Of a stretch of 64,000 nucleotides of DNA, positions 25,962-34,710 are shown piece by piece. Where the stretch lies: assembly GCF_011947265.1 (NCBI RefSeq), contig NZ_JAATHD010000001.1, positions 529,737 to 593,736 on the forward strand, read 5' to 3'. The DNA is from Paenibacillus sp. HB172176 (GTDB lineage Bacteria; Bacillota; Bacilli; Paenibacillales; Paenibacillaceae). Position 1 is the first letter of the stretch, and every line of letters starts with the position of its first letter. The notes under the pieces were generated by a model that made no database searches, was not told the DNA's origin, and was given only the letters and a program-made list of their open reading frames with translations. The position numbers and the translations under genes are program-made.

Positions 25962-26353
25962 GATTTCTCATACTATTAAAAGCATCGCAGCGCTATGAAG
26001 CGGGTTTGCGACCGGGCAGCTCGTATCAGACGGATATGACCGTATATCTTGAGCGCTTGAAGGCGGCAGGCAAGCTGCTGGATCTAGGACAGCTTGAGCC
26101 AAGCTCGTTCGGCATTCGATTGCATCCATCGGAGGGAGAGTCGCAACGATTGGAAGCAGGACCTTTTGAGAGGGGAAACGATGTGCTCGCGGGCTATATT
26201 CAGATTGAAGCTTCGTCGATGACCGAAGCGATGAAGTGGGCGAATCGATTGCCGCTTCCATACGGCGGAACTCTGGAGAACGAAATTGAAGTGCGTCAGT
26301 TGAAGGAAGAAGTTTCGGCAAGCGGAGCCTTATATTCTAATAAGAAGGAATGA
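25958..26353 (+). CDS. Second DGPF/YciI-like protein, probable CTG start
   Basis: About 131 residues from a CTG at 25958 that overlaps the sigma stop codon. AGGAGG at 25943-25948 is at normal distance from this CTG. Reading from CTG gives RFLILLKASQRYEAG, which aligns with the (M)RFMMIVNA start of the first DGPF protein and completes the first beta strand. The nearest standard start in frame, TTG 26006, has no ribosome site and would cut off that strand. The later GPFERGNDVLAGY and WANRLPLPYGG blocks are the family motifs, with DGPF reduced to AGPF. It likely works with the sigma factor. Confidence 0.8.
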   Translation: MRFLILLKASQRYEAGLRPGSSYQTDMTVYLERLKAAGKLLDLGQLEPSSFGIRLHPSEGESQRLEAGPFERGNDVLAGYIQIEASSMTEAMKWANRLPLPYGGTLENEIEVRQLKEEVSASGALYSNKKE

Positions 26354-26360
26354 TGAGAAT

Positions 26361-26756
26361 ATGAAAGCACAATTAACCCCTTATTTGATGTCAAACGATG
26401 CAAGAAAACAGGCGGAGTTTTATAAGAATGCGCTTGGAGGAGAGATTGTTTCCGTCATGACGCATAATCAGACTCCGGGCATTCCAGAAGAGCTTAAGGA
26501 TAAAGTGATGCATCTGGTGCTAACGGTAGCGGGCGGCAATACCTTGTTCTTCTCTGACTCCTTCGAGGGAATCGAGGCAAGCAGAAGCTTGAATCTGTCG
26601 CTTGGGTTTCAAGACGAAACCGAGGCAAGAAGCGCGTTCGCGAATCTTTGCGAGGGCGGAACAGAGAAATTTCCGCTTCAGTTGCAGCCATGGGGCGCTA
26701 TGTATGGTGAAGCGGTGGACAAGTTCGGAGTAACCTGGATGATAGTAACGCAATAA
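26361..26756 (+). CDS. VOC-family protein (PhnB/glyoxalase-like)
   Basis: A 131-residue vicinal-oxygen-chelate fold protein of the PhnB-like type. Family signs are LTPYLMSNDARKQAEFYKNALGG at the start (split here by the usual domain layout), FFSDSFEG mid-way, and WGAMYGEAVDKFGVTWMI at the end. ATG 26361 follows GGAATGATGAG and is seven bases after the previous stop. Genes of this kind, DGPF and DUF1801 often travel together behind ECF42 factors. No specific substrate can be named. Confidence 0.88.
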   Translation: MKAQLTPYLMSNDARKQAEFYKNALGGEIVSVMTHNQTPGIPEELKDKVMHLVLTVAGGNTLFFSDSFEGIEASRSLNLSLGFQDETEARSAFANLCEGGTEKFPLQLQPWGAMYGEAVDKFGVTWMIVTQ

Positions 26757-26809
26757 CGCAGCTGATGCCGGAGAACAAACCAAGGAATAACAAGGGGAGG
26801 GATACCGCT

Positions 26810-27151
26810 ATGAGCGGAGAAGTAACGACATTTATTGAAGCAATTGATCAGCCATGGCAGGCGGAGCTTTGTACGGAGCTGCGGGAGATTGTCCTGCAGG
26901 CTATCCCCGAGGCGCAGGAGCGCATGCAATACAAAAAGCCGCATTTTCTGAAAAACGGCAAATACGCAGCGGTGATCTCCACCTCGAAAGCGGCTGTCAG
27001 CTTCACGATCTTTCACGCGGACGGGCTGACGCTGCCCGAGGGTCTGTTCGAAGGGCCGTCGGAGCGCAAGACGATCAAGCTGAAGCAAGGTCAAACGGTT
27101 GAGGGGGAGCTGCTCGTCTCACTGCTTCGTCAGGCTTCGGCCGCTCTTTAG
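26810..27151 (+). CDS. DUF1801 family protein
   Basis: A 113-residue protein starting at ATG 26810 after AAGGGGAGGG. It resembles the DUF1801/YdhG family of small beta-rich proteins (FIEAIDQPWQAELCTELREI; EAQERMQYKKPHFLKNGKY). Some members were described as intracellular iron chaperones, but the role is not firmly known. It closes the ECF42 cluster. Confidence 0.78.
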   Translation: MSGEVTTFIEAIDQPWQAELCTELREIVLQAIPEAQERMQYKKPHFLKNGKYAAVISTSKAAVSFTIFHADGLTLPEGLFEGPSERKTIKLKQGQTVEGELLVSLLRQASAAL

Positions 27152-27275
27152 CGAGCACTCGGTACCAAGCGTCTTCTTCGGCATCCTTCTTTCTATCCCG
27201 ATACGTGCATTCTGCAAGCTTCCCTGTTTCGCAGCTGCCCCTGTCAGGGTACTGAGAGAAGAGGAGGGATGCGAG

Positions 27276-27473
27276 ATGCCTTGGACGAAGGATGATTATC
27301 CGGACTCGCTCAAAAATTTCATGGCGCCGATCCGTTACAAAGCAATCGAAATTGCAAATGCGCTCCTGGAGGATGGTTATGAAGAGGGCAGAGCCATATC
27401 GATCGCAACGGAGCAGGCGAAGGAATGGGGCGAGAATCGCGACAAGAAAATCCGCAAGGATTCAGCAGAGTGA
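27276..27473 (+). CDS. Small conserved protein (YdaT-like N-terminal region)
   Basis: A 65-residue soluble protein from ATG 27276 behind GAGGAGGGAT; longer in-frame readings have no ribosome site. It is a conserved Bacillales type beginning MPWTKDDYPDSLKNF and continuing IRYKAIEIANALLEDGYEEG, as in the N-terminal half of Bacillus YdaT-like stress proteins. No function is known. A terminator follows at once, so it is probably the last gene of the preceding run or a single unit. Confidence 0.75.
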   Translation: MPWTKDDYPDSLKNFMAPIRYKAIEIANALLEDGYEEGRAISIATEQAKEWGENRDKKIRKDSAE

Positions 27474-27478
27474 GAAAG

Positions 27479-27523
27479 CCCGAGAGTTAAGCTGAAGCTC
27501 AGTCAGCTGCTCTCGGGTTTTTG
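27479..27523 (+). terminator. Terminator after YdaT-like gene
   Basis: CCCGAGAG (27479-27486) pairs with CTCTCGGG; an inner AGCTG/CAGCT stem lies within. It is followed by TTTTTG. Confidence 0.9.
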
Positions 27524-27657
27524 TTTGTCTGCGAAATCAGTCACTATGACCCTTTGAATTCCCGAAAGCCCGCAGGATGGACGAATTGTACCCCGAAAAA
27601 CAGGGAAGATGTACGCAATATTCGCAGTTGTACCTGTCTACCGCCGCTGATGGTCAC

Positions 27658-27686
27658 TATAATCAAACCTGTAGAAAGCGCTATCA
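27658..27686 (+). promoter_or_regulatory. -10 box and cre (CcpA) site of the GH27 gene
   Basis: TATAAT at 27658-27663 is a perfect -10 box; the -35 region (CTGTCT around 27634) is weak. AGAAAGCGCTATCA at 27673-27686 differs at one base from the common catabolite-response form TGAAAGCGCTATCA. It starts just after the expected transcription start, a position where CcpA usually blocks RNA polymerase. Glucose repression of this enzyme is inferred. Confidence 0.75.
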
Positions 27687-27705
27687 TTTCGAAGGGATGG
27701 GGATT

Positions 27706-30700
27706 ATGAATTACAATTCAAAGCGGGTAAGAAAAAAGTGGCTTAGCCTTGCATTAGCTTTTGTGGTTATTGCGCAGCTTGGCTTCATCGCGCCTAAAGC
27801 GGGCACGGCGCATGCGGCGGATAACGGCTTGGCCGATAAGCCGTATATGGGCTGGAGCAGCTACAGCATGCAGGTATACGACGGTCCTTCGGGCAACTGG
27901 ATTTCCGAAGCGAAGCTGAAGCAAATGTCCGATATTATGCATGAGAAGCTTCAGTCGCACGGCTATAACTATATTAATATCGACGCGGGCTGGAACGGCA
28001 GCATGGATGAATACGGCAGACCTGTGCCGAGCGACGTTCATTATCCGAACGGGTTCGAGAATCTGATCGATTACATCCATAATAACGGCCAGAAGGTTGG
28101 TATTTACTTAATTCCGGGCGTCTCGCCAACGGCGGTTGAGCAGGATCTTCCGATATACGGAGCCCCGGGCTGCACAATTGGGGATATTGCTGTGACGCCG
28201 TATAAGTACGCGGATTATTGGAATTTGGGCTACAAAATCGATTTCAGCAATCCTTGCGCGCAAAAGTATATCGATTCCATCGCCGACGAAATCGCCGCAT
28301 GGGGCGTCGATTTCGTCAAGTTCGACAGCGTGACGCCGGGCTCCGGGCATAACGACGAATCCATCGATGCCCGGGATGACGTCAAAGCCTGGTCGGAGGC
28401 GCTGAGCAGACATCATATCTGGCTTGAGCTGAGCTGGGCGCTCGATCATAATTACGTCGACTACTGGAAGCAATACGCGAACGGCTGGCGGGTAGACTGG
28501 GATGTGGAGTCCTATGACCGCGAGGTAGGCATGACGCAGTGGGCGAATATTGCCAGACTGTTCCCGGACGCGGCATTATGGTGGCGGGATGCGGGACCTG
28601 GAGGCTGGAATGACTTCGATTCCTTGAATGTCGGCAATGGAGCGACCTCTGGACTGACCAAGGATGAACGTCAAACGGCGATGACGCTGTGGGCAGCCTC
28701 GTCGGCGCAGCTCTACACGGGAGACGACTTGTCCAATCTTGACGATTACGGCCTGTCCATACTTACGAATGACGAGGTCATTGCCGTCAATCAGGCCGGC
28801 AGACCGGTGCATCCGGTTTCTACGGCAACAAGTCAGCAGGTGTGGTACGCCAATAACGGCGACGGCACGTATACGGTCGCTTTGTTCAATCTGGGCAGCA
28901 AAGGCGCGAATGTGAGCGTGGACTGGAGCGACATCGGTCTCACGGGCTCTGCCTCCGTTCGCGATTTGTGGAGTCATAAGGAGCTTGGCTCGTATGCTTC
29001 CGGCTATGGTCCCGTCTATCTCGAGCCGCATGCTTCGCGCTTGTTCAAGGTAACGGCCGCAAGCGGAGCGTCGCTTGTCAATGATGACGATACGGGGATG
29101 CGCTATACGGGTGACTGGACAAGAAACGGCGGCAATGAGCTTGTACATGATTCGCAGGATCTTGTGGTAACCGTCGCAGACTCGGCCTCATCGGGTCAAT
29201 CCGGTTCGAGCGGTGAGAACGGGGAAGAGTCGCAAGGATCGGGCGCGAACGAAGGAGAGGTGTCCGTCACCCATTCGGTCTATATTAACGACAGCGATCC
29301 CGCGATTCAGTATTCGAACAAATGGGGCTACAGCAGCGGCAGATCCTTCGGCGATTTCGAGAGCGATGTGCATTACGGCGAGCCGGATAACGGGATCGAG
29401 CCTGAATTCTCGTACACCTTCGAAGGAACGGGCATAGAGCTATTCTCGGAGCAAGGCTCCAGCAACGGGAAAATAGACATTTATCTCGATGATCAATTCA
29501 TGGAAACCGTGGATGCGAACGGCTCGGAGCAATCGGGTCAATATTCCGTCTACAGTGTGTCCGAATTGATGCAAGGAGAGCATACAATCAGGGCGGTTCG
29601 CAATCCCGGCGGACAATATTATCTCATTCTGGACGCCTTGAGGGTGGAAACGGACACCTTGCTTGGTGAGCCGTCTGCAACCAGCTTCGATAAGGATTTG
29701 CCAGCCGACATAGCGCTAGAGCTGCCGCTTGGAGGAAGCTCGCTGACGGGCATTAAGAATGGCGATACTGCGCTCTCGTCTCCGCAGGATTATGCGATAA
29801 GCGGCAATACGCTGGCGATTAAGAAGGAATACCTGCAGCAGCAGCCGTCCAGCCAGACGACGAAGCTGGATTTCAGCTTTGCCGGCGGCGATTCGCAAAG
29901 CTTGTCCATTGCGGTAACGGGGACATCCATCGCTCCGTCCTCTGCCAGCTTCGACTTGAAGTCAACCGCTCAGACTAATATTTCGGTTGCTGTAACACTT
30001 ACCGACAGCAACAGCCTGACGGCGATTAAGAACGGAGAAGAAGCTCTCGCGGAGGGCGAGGATTATACTTATTCGAACGGAACAGCTACCATTCTGAAAA
30101 GCTATCTTGCCGAGCAGCCTGTCGGTATGACGAATTTGACATTCGAATTCGAGCTGGGCGCTTCCCGCACGCTGGCGATTACCGTTATCAATACGGCTTC
30201 GCCGGGACGATTCGCCTACATCAATGATGACGATCCTGCGATCAAATATACCGGAAGCTGGAATCGCAGCACCGGCAGACCGTTCGGCGATTACAATTCT
30301 GATGTGCATTATGTCGAGAATAACGGTGATTTCTTCACCTATACCTTCAATGGCACGGGAATCTCTTATGTGACCGAGCTCGATCAAGGGCAAGGCGAGG
30401 TCGACATCTACATCGATGGAAGTCTTCATGGAACGGCGAACACCTATGAAGCGAACGCGCATAACCTGGCTCAGCAAACGGTATACACGGTTGAAGGGCT
30501 GACCCCGGGCTATCATACCTTGAAGGCGGTCAAAAAGTCGGGACAGTTCATGCTGCTCGACGCGCTCAAGGTGCAGCTTACTGAATTAATCGACATATCC
30601 GCTGCTGATTTCTACAAAGAGCCTGCGGAGCAGACGGATATTACAGTCGAGCTTCTGGGAAGCGTCGATAGCTTCAAGGGCATCTCGAATGGAAGCTATT

Positions 30701-32433
30701 CACTTGTTGAAGGAACCGATTATGTCATTGCGGGCAATGAGATAACGATTAAGAAGGACTATCTGGCCGCGCAGCCTGTTGGCGATGCGACCTTGACGTT
30801 CAGCTTCAAAGGCGATTTCGGCGACGATGTTCACGCCGCGACGGATAATGGGGATTATTACAGCTATACCTTCCGCGGGAAAGGGGTGGAGCTGCTTTCC
30901 CCGACCGGCCCGAAACAAGGCGAGATGGACGTTTATTTGGACGGGGAGCTTCAATCGACGGTAGACGCTTACTCGTTGACGCGCGGCGTTCAGCAAAGCC
31001 TGTTCCAGGCGCAAGAATTGTCTTCAAGCGGAACCCATACCATTAAAGTGGTCAAAAAGTCGGGCGATGTCATGCTTGCAGACGCTTTGATATTTGATGT
31101 TGTCGGCCAATCCGACACCAGCACGAACCCGCCTTCGGGCAACGGCGGATCAGGAGGCACGGGAGATGCGGGAAGCGTCGGGTCCGGGACGGTGAATGTT
31201 GTTCATTCGACTCAGCCGGACGGCACCGACAAATACGAAGTCAATCCTTCGAGCGGAGAGACGAAGTCGCTGATTGAAAAGCAGAAAGCTGCAGGCGCCA
31301 AATCTGTCGTCATTGCCATACCGGATAAGGGAGACGGAAAGTCTCTGACGGATGTGACGCTGGACACGGAATCGTTGGCGCAGTTGGCGGACAGCGGTCT
31401 GGCTGTTGACATCGATACGGCGAAAGCGAAGCTATTCATCCCGAACGGGTCGCTTCATGACTTGGGAGAAGAAGTATACTTCCATATCAGCGGCATTGCT
31501 CCTGACGACCAAAGCAGCGAGCTGGAGCAACGGGCGAACGGGACGGCTATCATAACGGCAGCGGCGGGCGGCAAAGAGGTGACCTTGATCGGCCAGCCTA
31601 TGGAAATCGAGTCGAATCTGCAGAATCGCGAAGTTACGCTCGTATTGCCGCTTGGAGAGGAGCTAAGCGATGCCGAGCTGAATCAGCTTGGCGTCTACAT
31701 CGAGCATAGCGACGGAACGAAGGAATTCAAGAAAGGCGTCATTACATCCTTCGGCGACGGTCAAGGCATTCGGTTCACAATTGATAAATTCAGCACCTTC
31801 GCGGTATTCAAGGCGGATGGCACAGTGTCCGACTATCCTCATGAATCGTATATCGAAGGATACGAGGGCGGTCTGTTCAAGCCGGAGAACAACATTACCC
31901 GTGCAGAGATCGCAACGATTCTGTCCCGAGTCGTGAATCGCGATGCGAATGCGGACAGTTGGACATACAGCGATGTTGCCTCGCAGTATTGGGCGGCTGA
32001 AGCCATTGCAGCTGTGACGAAGATGGGCTTGATGCGGGGCTATGAAGACGGAAGCTTCAGACCTGAGCAGGGAGTTACTCGTGCGGAGATGGCGGCAATT
32101 GCTGCCGGCTTCGGACTGAATGAAGCGCAGGCTGGAAAAGGTTTTACGGATATTGCAGGCCATTGGGCGGAGGAAGACATACTGGCTGCTCAGGGAGCAG
32201 GATTGATCCATGGTTATACGGACGGCAGCTTTAGGCCGAATCAAACGCTGACCCGCGCCGAAGCTGTAACGATTATCAATCGTGTGCTGGGAAGAGGTCC
32301 GCTCTATGGCATAGAGCAATCGCCATGGAAGGATGTCGCGAAGGATCATTGGGCGATTAGAGATATTGAAGAGGCTTCAATCGCTCATAGCTTCGAGGCG
32401 AGAGACGAGGGCGGAGAGTTGGCTGTAGACTAA
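27706..32433 (+). CDS. S-layer-anchored GH27 alpha-galactosidase-like multidomain enzyme
   Basis: A 1575-residue exported enzyme. Signal peptide 1-37 (ends AHA/AD). GH27 barrel and beta domain 41-455: KPYMGWSSYSMQ, nucleophile Asp207 in VKFDSV, and an Asp264-Trp-Asp266 block likely holding the acid/base. Then: sugar-binding-like module ~526-645; CBM_X2/Ig-like modules ~652-740 and 741-832; second binding module ~836-956; third X2 ~962-1036; a shortened third binding module ~1036-1136; Gly/Ser linker; an uncharacterised domain ~1166-1376; SLH repeats to the end (GYEDGSFRPEQGVTRAEMAA; GYTDGSFRPNQTLTRAEAVT), the first SLH partial. ATG 27706 follows GAAGGGATGGGG. GH27 also includes isomalto-dextranase, so the substrate is not certain. 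Confidence 0.88.
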   Translation: MNYNSKRVRKKWLSLALAFVVIAQLGFIAPKAGTAHAADNGLADKPYMGWSSYSMQVYDGPSGNWISEAKLKQMSDIMHEKLQSHGYNYINIDAGWNGSMDEYGRPVPSDVHYPNGFENLIDYIHNNGQKVGIYLIPGVSPTAVEQDLPIYGAPGCTIGDIAVTPYKYADYWNLGYKIDFSNPCAQKYIDSIADEIAAWGVDFVKFDSVTPGSGHNDESIDARDDVKAWSEALSRHHIWLELSWALDHNYVDYWKQYANGWRVDWDVESYDREVGMTQWANIARLFPDAALWWRDAGPGGWNDFDSLNVGNGATSGLTKDERQTAMTLWAASSAQLYTGDDLSNLDDYGLSILTNDEVIAVNQAGRPVHPVSTATSQQVWYANNGDGTYTVALFNLGSKGANVSVDWSDIGLTGSASVRDLWSHKELGSYASGYGPVYLEPHASRLFKVTAASGASLVNDDDTGMRYTGDWTRNGGNELVHDSQDLVVTVADSASSGQSGSSGENGEESQGSGANEGEVSVTHSVYINDSDPAIQYSNKWGYSSGRSFGDFESDVHYGEPDNGIEPEFSYTFEGTGIELFSEQGSSNGKIDIYLDDQFMETVDANGSEQSGQYSVYSVSELMQGEHTIRAVRNPGGQYYLILDALRVETDTLLGEPSATSFDKDLPADIALELPLGGSSLTGIKNGDTALSSPQDYAISGNTLAIKKEYLQQQPSSQTTKLDFSFAGGDSQSLSIAVTGTSIAPSSASFDLKSTAQTNISVAVTLTDSNSLTAIKNGEEALAEGEDYTYSNGTATILKSYLAEQPVGMTNLTFEFELGASRTLAITVINTASPGRFAYINDDDPAIKYTGSWNRSTGRPFGDYNSDVHYVENNGDFFTYTFNGTGISYVTELDQGQGEVDIYIDGSLHGTANTYEANAHNLAQQTVYTVEGLTPGYHTLKAVKKSGQFMLLDALKVQLTELIDISAADFYKEPAEQTDITVELLGSVDSFKGISNGSYSLVEGTDYVIAGNEITIKKDYLAAQPVGDATLTFSFKGDFGDDVHAATDNGDYYSYTFRGKGVELLSPTGPKQGEMDVYLDGELQSTVDAYSLTRGVQQSLFQAQELSSSGTHTIKVVKKSGDVMLADALIFDVVGQSDTSTNPPSGNGGSGGTGDAGSVGSGTVNVVHSTQPDGTDKYEVNPSSGETKSLIEKQKAAGAKSVVIAIPDKGDGKSLTDVTLDTESLAQLADSGLAVDIDTAKAKLFIPNGSLHDLGEEVYFHISGIAPDDQSSELEQRANGTAIITAAAGGKEVTLIGQPMEIESNLQNREVTLVLPLGEELSDAELNQLGVYIEHSDGTKEFKKGVITSFGDGQGIRFTIDKFSTFAVFKADGTVSDYPHESYIEGYEGGLFKPENNITRAEIATILSRVVNRDANADSWTYSDVASQYWAAEAIAAVTKMGLMRGYEDGSFRPEQGVTRAEMAAIAAGFGLNEAQAGKGFTDIAGHWAEEDILAAQGAGLIHGYTDGSFRPNQTLTRAEAVTIINRVLGRGPLYGIEQSPWKDVAKDHWAIRDIEEASIAHSFEARDEGGELAVD

Positions 32434-32467
32434 AGAACAAACCGAATCTGTTGATAGAAGATAGAGA

Positions 32468-32510
32468 AAGGACCTCATACTCCCGAACAGGGGGAATGAG
32501 GTCCTTCTTG
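32468..32510. terminator. Bidirectional terminator between GH27 gene and terC
   Basis: AAGGACCTCAT (32468-32478) pairs with ATGAGGTCCTT, with an inner TCCC/GGGG stem. T-rich or A-rich flanks serve both converging genes. Confidence 0.88.
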
Positions 32511-32518
32511 TAATCCAT

Positions 32519-33229
32519 TTATCCAATGGATCGCATGCGGTCATCCTTGTCCTTGACGGATTCCTCTGTCGGCTTCTTCTTCATCGTACGGATGCCGATG
32601 AGGGCGATGATCACCGCGAGACCGATTGGAAGTATAAGATGCAGAGAGCTGAAGTTCTCCTCGATCCAGTCATGCGCAGCTTTGTCTCCGACAATCATCT
32701 CGCCCGAAGTATATCCAAGCAGCGCAGCGCCTAGCAGCACGATGATCGGAAATCGATTCATCAGGCGCATGAGCAGTTGACTGCCCCAAATAATAAGCGG
32801 TATGCTGACTGCAAGTCCGAGCATGATAAGAAGCAAATTGCCGTCAGCCGCGCCGGCTACAGCAAGCACATTATCCAGGCTCATCACGAAGTCGGCTATA
32901 ATAATCGTGCGGATTGCTTCGCTTATGCGGCTGCTTGTCTTGATTTTCTCGTCTTCGTCATCCTTCTTCAGAAGGTTGATCGCAATATAGATCAGCAGCA
33001 ATCCTCCGAGAATTTGGATAAAAGGAATTTTCAAAAACCAAACCGCGACGAAGGTAAGGATAACGCGCAGACCGATCGCTCCAAAGCTGCCCCAGAAGAT
33101 CGCTTTCTTCTGCTGATGGGCGGGAAGAGCGCGGCAGGCGAGCGCAATAACAACCGCATTATCTCCGCTTAGCACGATGTTGATAAGCATGAGTTCGAGT
33201 AGGGCGAATATAAATTCACTTGCATTCAC
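32519..33229 (-). CDS. TerC-family membrane protein (YjbE-like)
   Basis: A 236-residue protein with seven membrane helices. Two family signatures carry the acidic metal-site residues: NIVLSGDNAVVIALACRAL near the start and ADFVMSLDNVLAVAGA near 112. Bacillus relatives export manganese, and some supply metal to secreted enzymes. The start is GTG 33229, eleven bases after GGAGG. The charged C-terminal tail is cytoplasmic. The upstream region does not contain a recognisable manganese riboswitch, although many relatives have one. Confidence 0.88.
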   Translation of the reverse strand: MNASEFIFALLELMLINIVLSGDNAVVIALACRALPAHQQKKAIFWGSFGAIGLRVILTFVAVWFLKIPFIQILGGLLLIYIAINLLKKDDEDEKIKTSSRISEAIRTIIIADFVMSLDNVLAVAGAADGNLLLIMLGLAVSIPLIIWGSQLLMRLMNRFPIIVLLGAALLGYTSGEMIVGDKAAHDWIEENFSSLHLILPIGLAVIIALIGIRTMKKKPTEESVKDKDDRMRSIG

Positions 33230-33518
33230 TAGATCTGGCTCCTCCTTCTTGTTGCCGATAAATCCTGCTTTTCATTCTGACCGCTTTTATTTTGTCGTCC
33301 TCATTTAGAGGTTGTCTTTTTACAGCATACCACTTGGGCATTTCTTTGTCATGCAAAGAAAACGGTTGCAGGAAGCATGTATGAAAATTTTTCTTCCTAT
33401 TAATACATCAATAAAGAGATAGGATCATTTGAATTATCGTGCGCTATTTCGCCTATTCTCATTCATCCTTATATGAAAAACAAAACGAAGCAGCGACGCT
33501 TCGTGTTCGTTCAATAGA
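33230..33518. other. Intergenic region upstream of terC
   Basis: About 290 bases without a gene. It contains a perfect hairpin TTCTTTG/CAAAGAA at 33341-33359 and a CGAAGC/GCTTCG hairpin at 33486-33503. The terC promoter must lie here, but no convincing -35/-10 pair is seen and no yybP-ykoY-like riboswitch core is present. Confidence 0.5.
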
Positions 33519-33548
33519 AAAAGCCGATCGCTTAAACGACCGGCTTTC
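33514..33548 (-). terminator. Terminator after cobA
   Basis: Read on the minus strand, AAAGCCGGTCG and CGATCGGCTTT pair with one mismatch around TTTAAG and run into TTTTTC. It ends the nirB-nirD-cobA transcript. Confidence 0.88.
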
Positions 33549-33563
33549 ACCAAAAGCATCCCA

Positions 33564-34340
33564 TTAACTGATCATTGCCACCGCTTGCTGCATCGCTGCG
33601 GCAAGTCGGTCCCGAATCAAAACTACTTCTCCGATGATGATAAGAGCAGGATTCTTCACCTTCATCGATATGGCGCGATTATGAATATCCCCCAGCGTTC
33701 CGGTGATCACGCGCTGCTTATCGGTCGTTCCTTGTTCAATTAATGCGACGGGAGTGACGGACGGCTTGCCATGCTTCAGCAGCTCCAGACTGATCTGCTC
33801 CAATTGCCCGACGCCCATATAGACGGCGAGTGTATCCACGCTATGCGCCAATAAGTCCCAGCGAACAGGCTCATGATCGCCGTTGCAGCGATTGCCCGTT
33901 ACACAGGCGAAAGATGCTGCCACGCCGCGATGCGTTAAGGGAATATCGGCGGAAGCTCCAGCTCCAATGGCGGAGGTGATTCCCGGGATGGTCTCATACG
34001 CCATTCCCATCGAGACCAGCTCCAAAGCTTCTTCGCCGCCCCGTCCGAATACATAAGGATCGCCGCCCTTCAGTCTGACGACAATATGTCCTTGCGAAGC
34101 ATAGTGGATAAGTGAATCGTTAATGGCCCTCTGAGTCATCGCATGAGCGCCGGGCAGCTTGCCGCAATAGATAAGCTCGGCGTCGCCCTTGGCATGCGAG
34201 AGCAGCTCGGGGTTCACAAGCCTGTCGTACAGAATTACATCAGCGGTTTGAATGCAGCGAAGCGCCTTGAGCGTTATTAATTCGGGATCGCCCGGCCCAG
34301 CGCCGACCAGGTAGACCTTGCCTTTGTTCGTCGTCAACAT
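33564..34340 (-). CDS. cobA: Uroporphyrinogen-III C-methyltransferase
   Basis: A 258-residue S-adenosylmethionine-dependent methyltransferase that makes precorrin-2 from uroporphyrinogen III, the first step to siroheme. Typical motifs: VYLVGAGPGDPELITLKA at 9-26, LYDRLVNPELL, VVRLKGGDPYVFGRGGEE, and the PGITSAIGAGASADIPLTHRG active-site region. It is a single-domain SUMT, without the dehydrogenase/chelatase part of CysG. It is third in the nirB-nirD-cobA operon, 44 bases after nirD, and supplies siroheme to NirB. Confidence 0.93.
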   Translation of the reverse strand: MLTTNKGKVYLVGAGPGDPELITLKALRCIQTADVILYDRLVNPELLSHAKGDAELIYCGKLPGAHAMTQRAINDSLIHYASQGHIVVRLKGGDPYVFGRGGEEALELVSMGMAYETIPGITSAIGAGASADIPLTHRGVAASFACVTGNRCNGDHEPVRWDLLAHSVDTLAVYMGVGQLEQISLELLKHGKPSVTPVALIEQGTTDKQRVITGTLGDIHNRAISMKVKNPALIIIGEVVLIRDRLAAAMQQAVAMIS

Positions 34341-34384
34341 GCGTATCTCCCTTCTGAGCCATTATTTCGAATTGTTTATATTTC

Positions 34385-34699
34385 CTAGACGGAAATATAA
34401 ATCGATCCGTTCTCCGGGTCAACTTCGGTCTCGTAGGTGTTCACGCAGCCTTCATCCGGAGCTTGAACCTTGCCGGAGTGAAGGTCGATTTTCCAGTCAT
34501 GCAGCGGACAATGAACCGTTGTTCCACATACCATGCCCTCCGAGAGAAGCCCCTGCTTATGGGGGCACAGATTCTCTACGGCCAGCACGCTGTCGTCGCT
34601 TAAGCGGAAGACGGCGATTTCGGTTCCATCAAGCTTGATTCGGCGAGAGCCGAGCACATCGATTTCATTTAAGGTGGCTACCAATACTTTTGTTTTCAT
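34385..34699 (-). CDS. nirD: Nitrite reductase [NAD(P)H] small subunit
   Basis: A 104-residue Rieske-type [2Fe-2S] protein. The ligands are Cys45-His47 (CPHKQ) and Cys64-His67 (CPLHDWK). It is the small subunit of assimilatory NAD(P)H nitrite reductase, working with NirB to reduce nitrite to ammonium in the cytoplasm. ATG 34699 is preceded by GGAGG, which overlaps the nirB stop, so the two are made together. Confidence 0.93.
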   Translation of the reverse strand: MKTKVLVATLNEIDVLGSRRIKLDGTEIAVFRLSDDSVLAVENLCPHKQGLLSEGMVCGTTVHCPLHDWKIDLHSGKVQAPDEGCVNTYETEVDPENGSIYISV

Positions 34700-34710
34700 G
34701 TGAGGGCCTC

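Noticed and set aside
27577..27705. Longer start for the GH27 gene
   Set aside because: It would put the promoter and cre site inside the gene and place 43 residues before a clear signal peptide.
33230..33518. Manganese (yybP-ykoY) riboswitch before terC
   Set aside because: Relatives often have one, but the conserved core loops are not present in this stretch on the minus strand.
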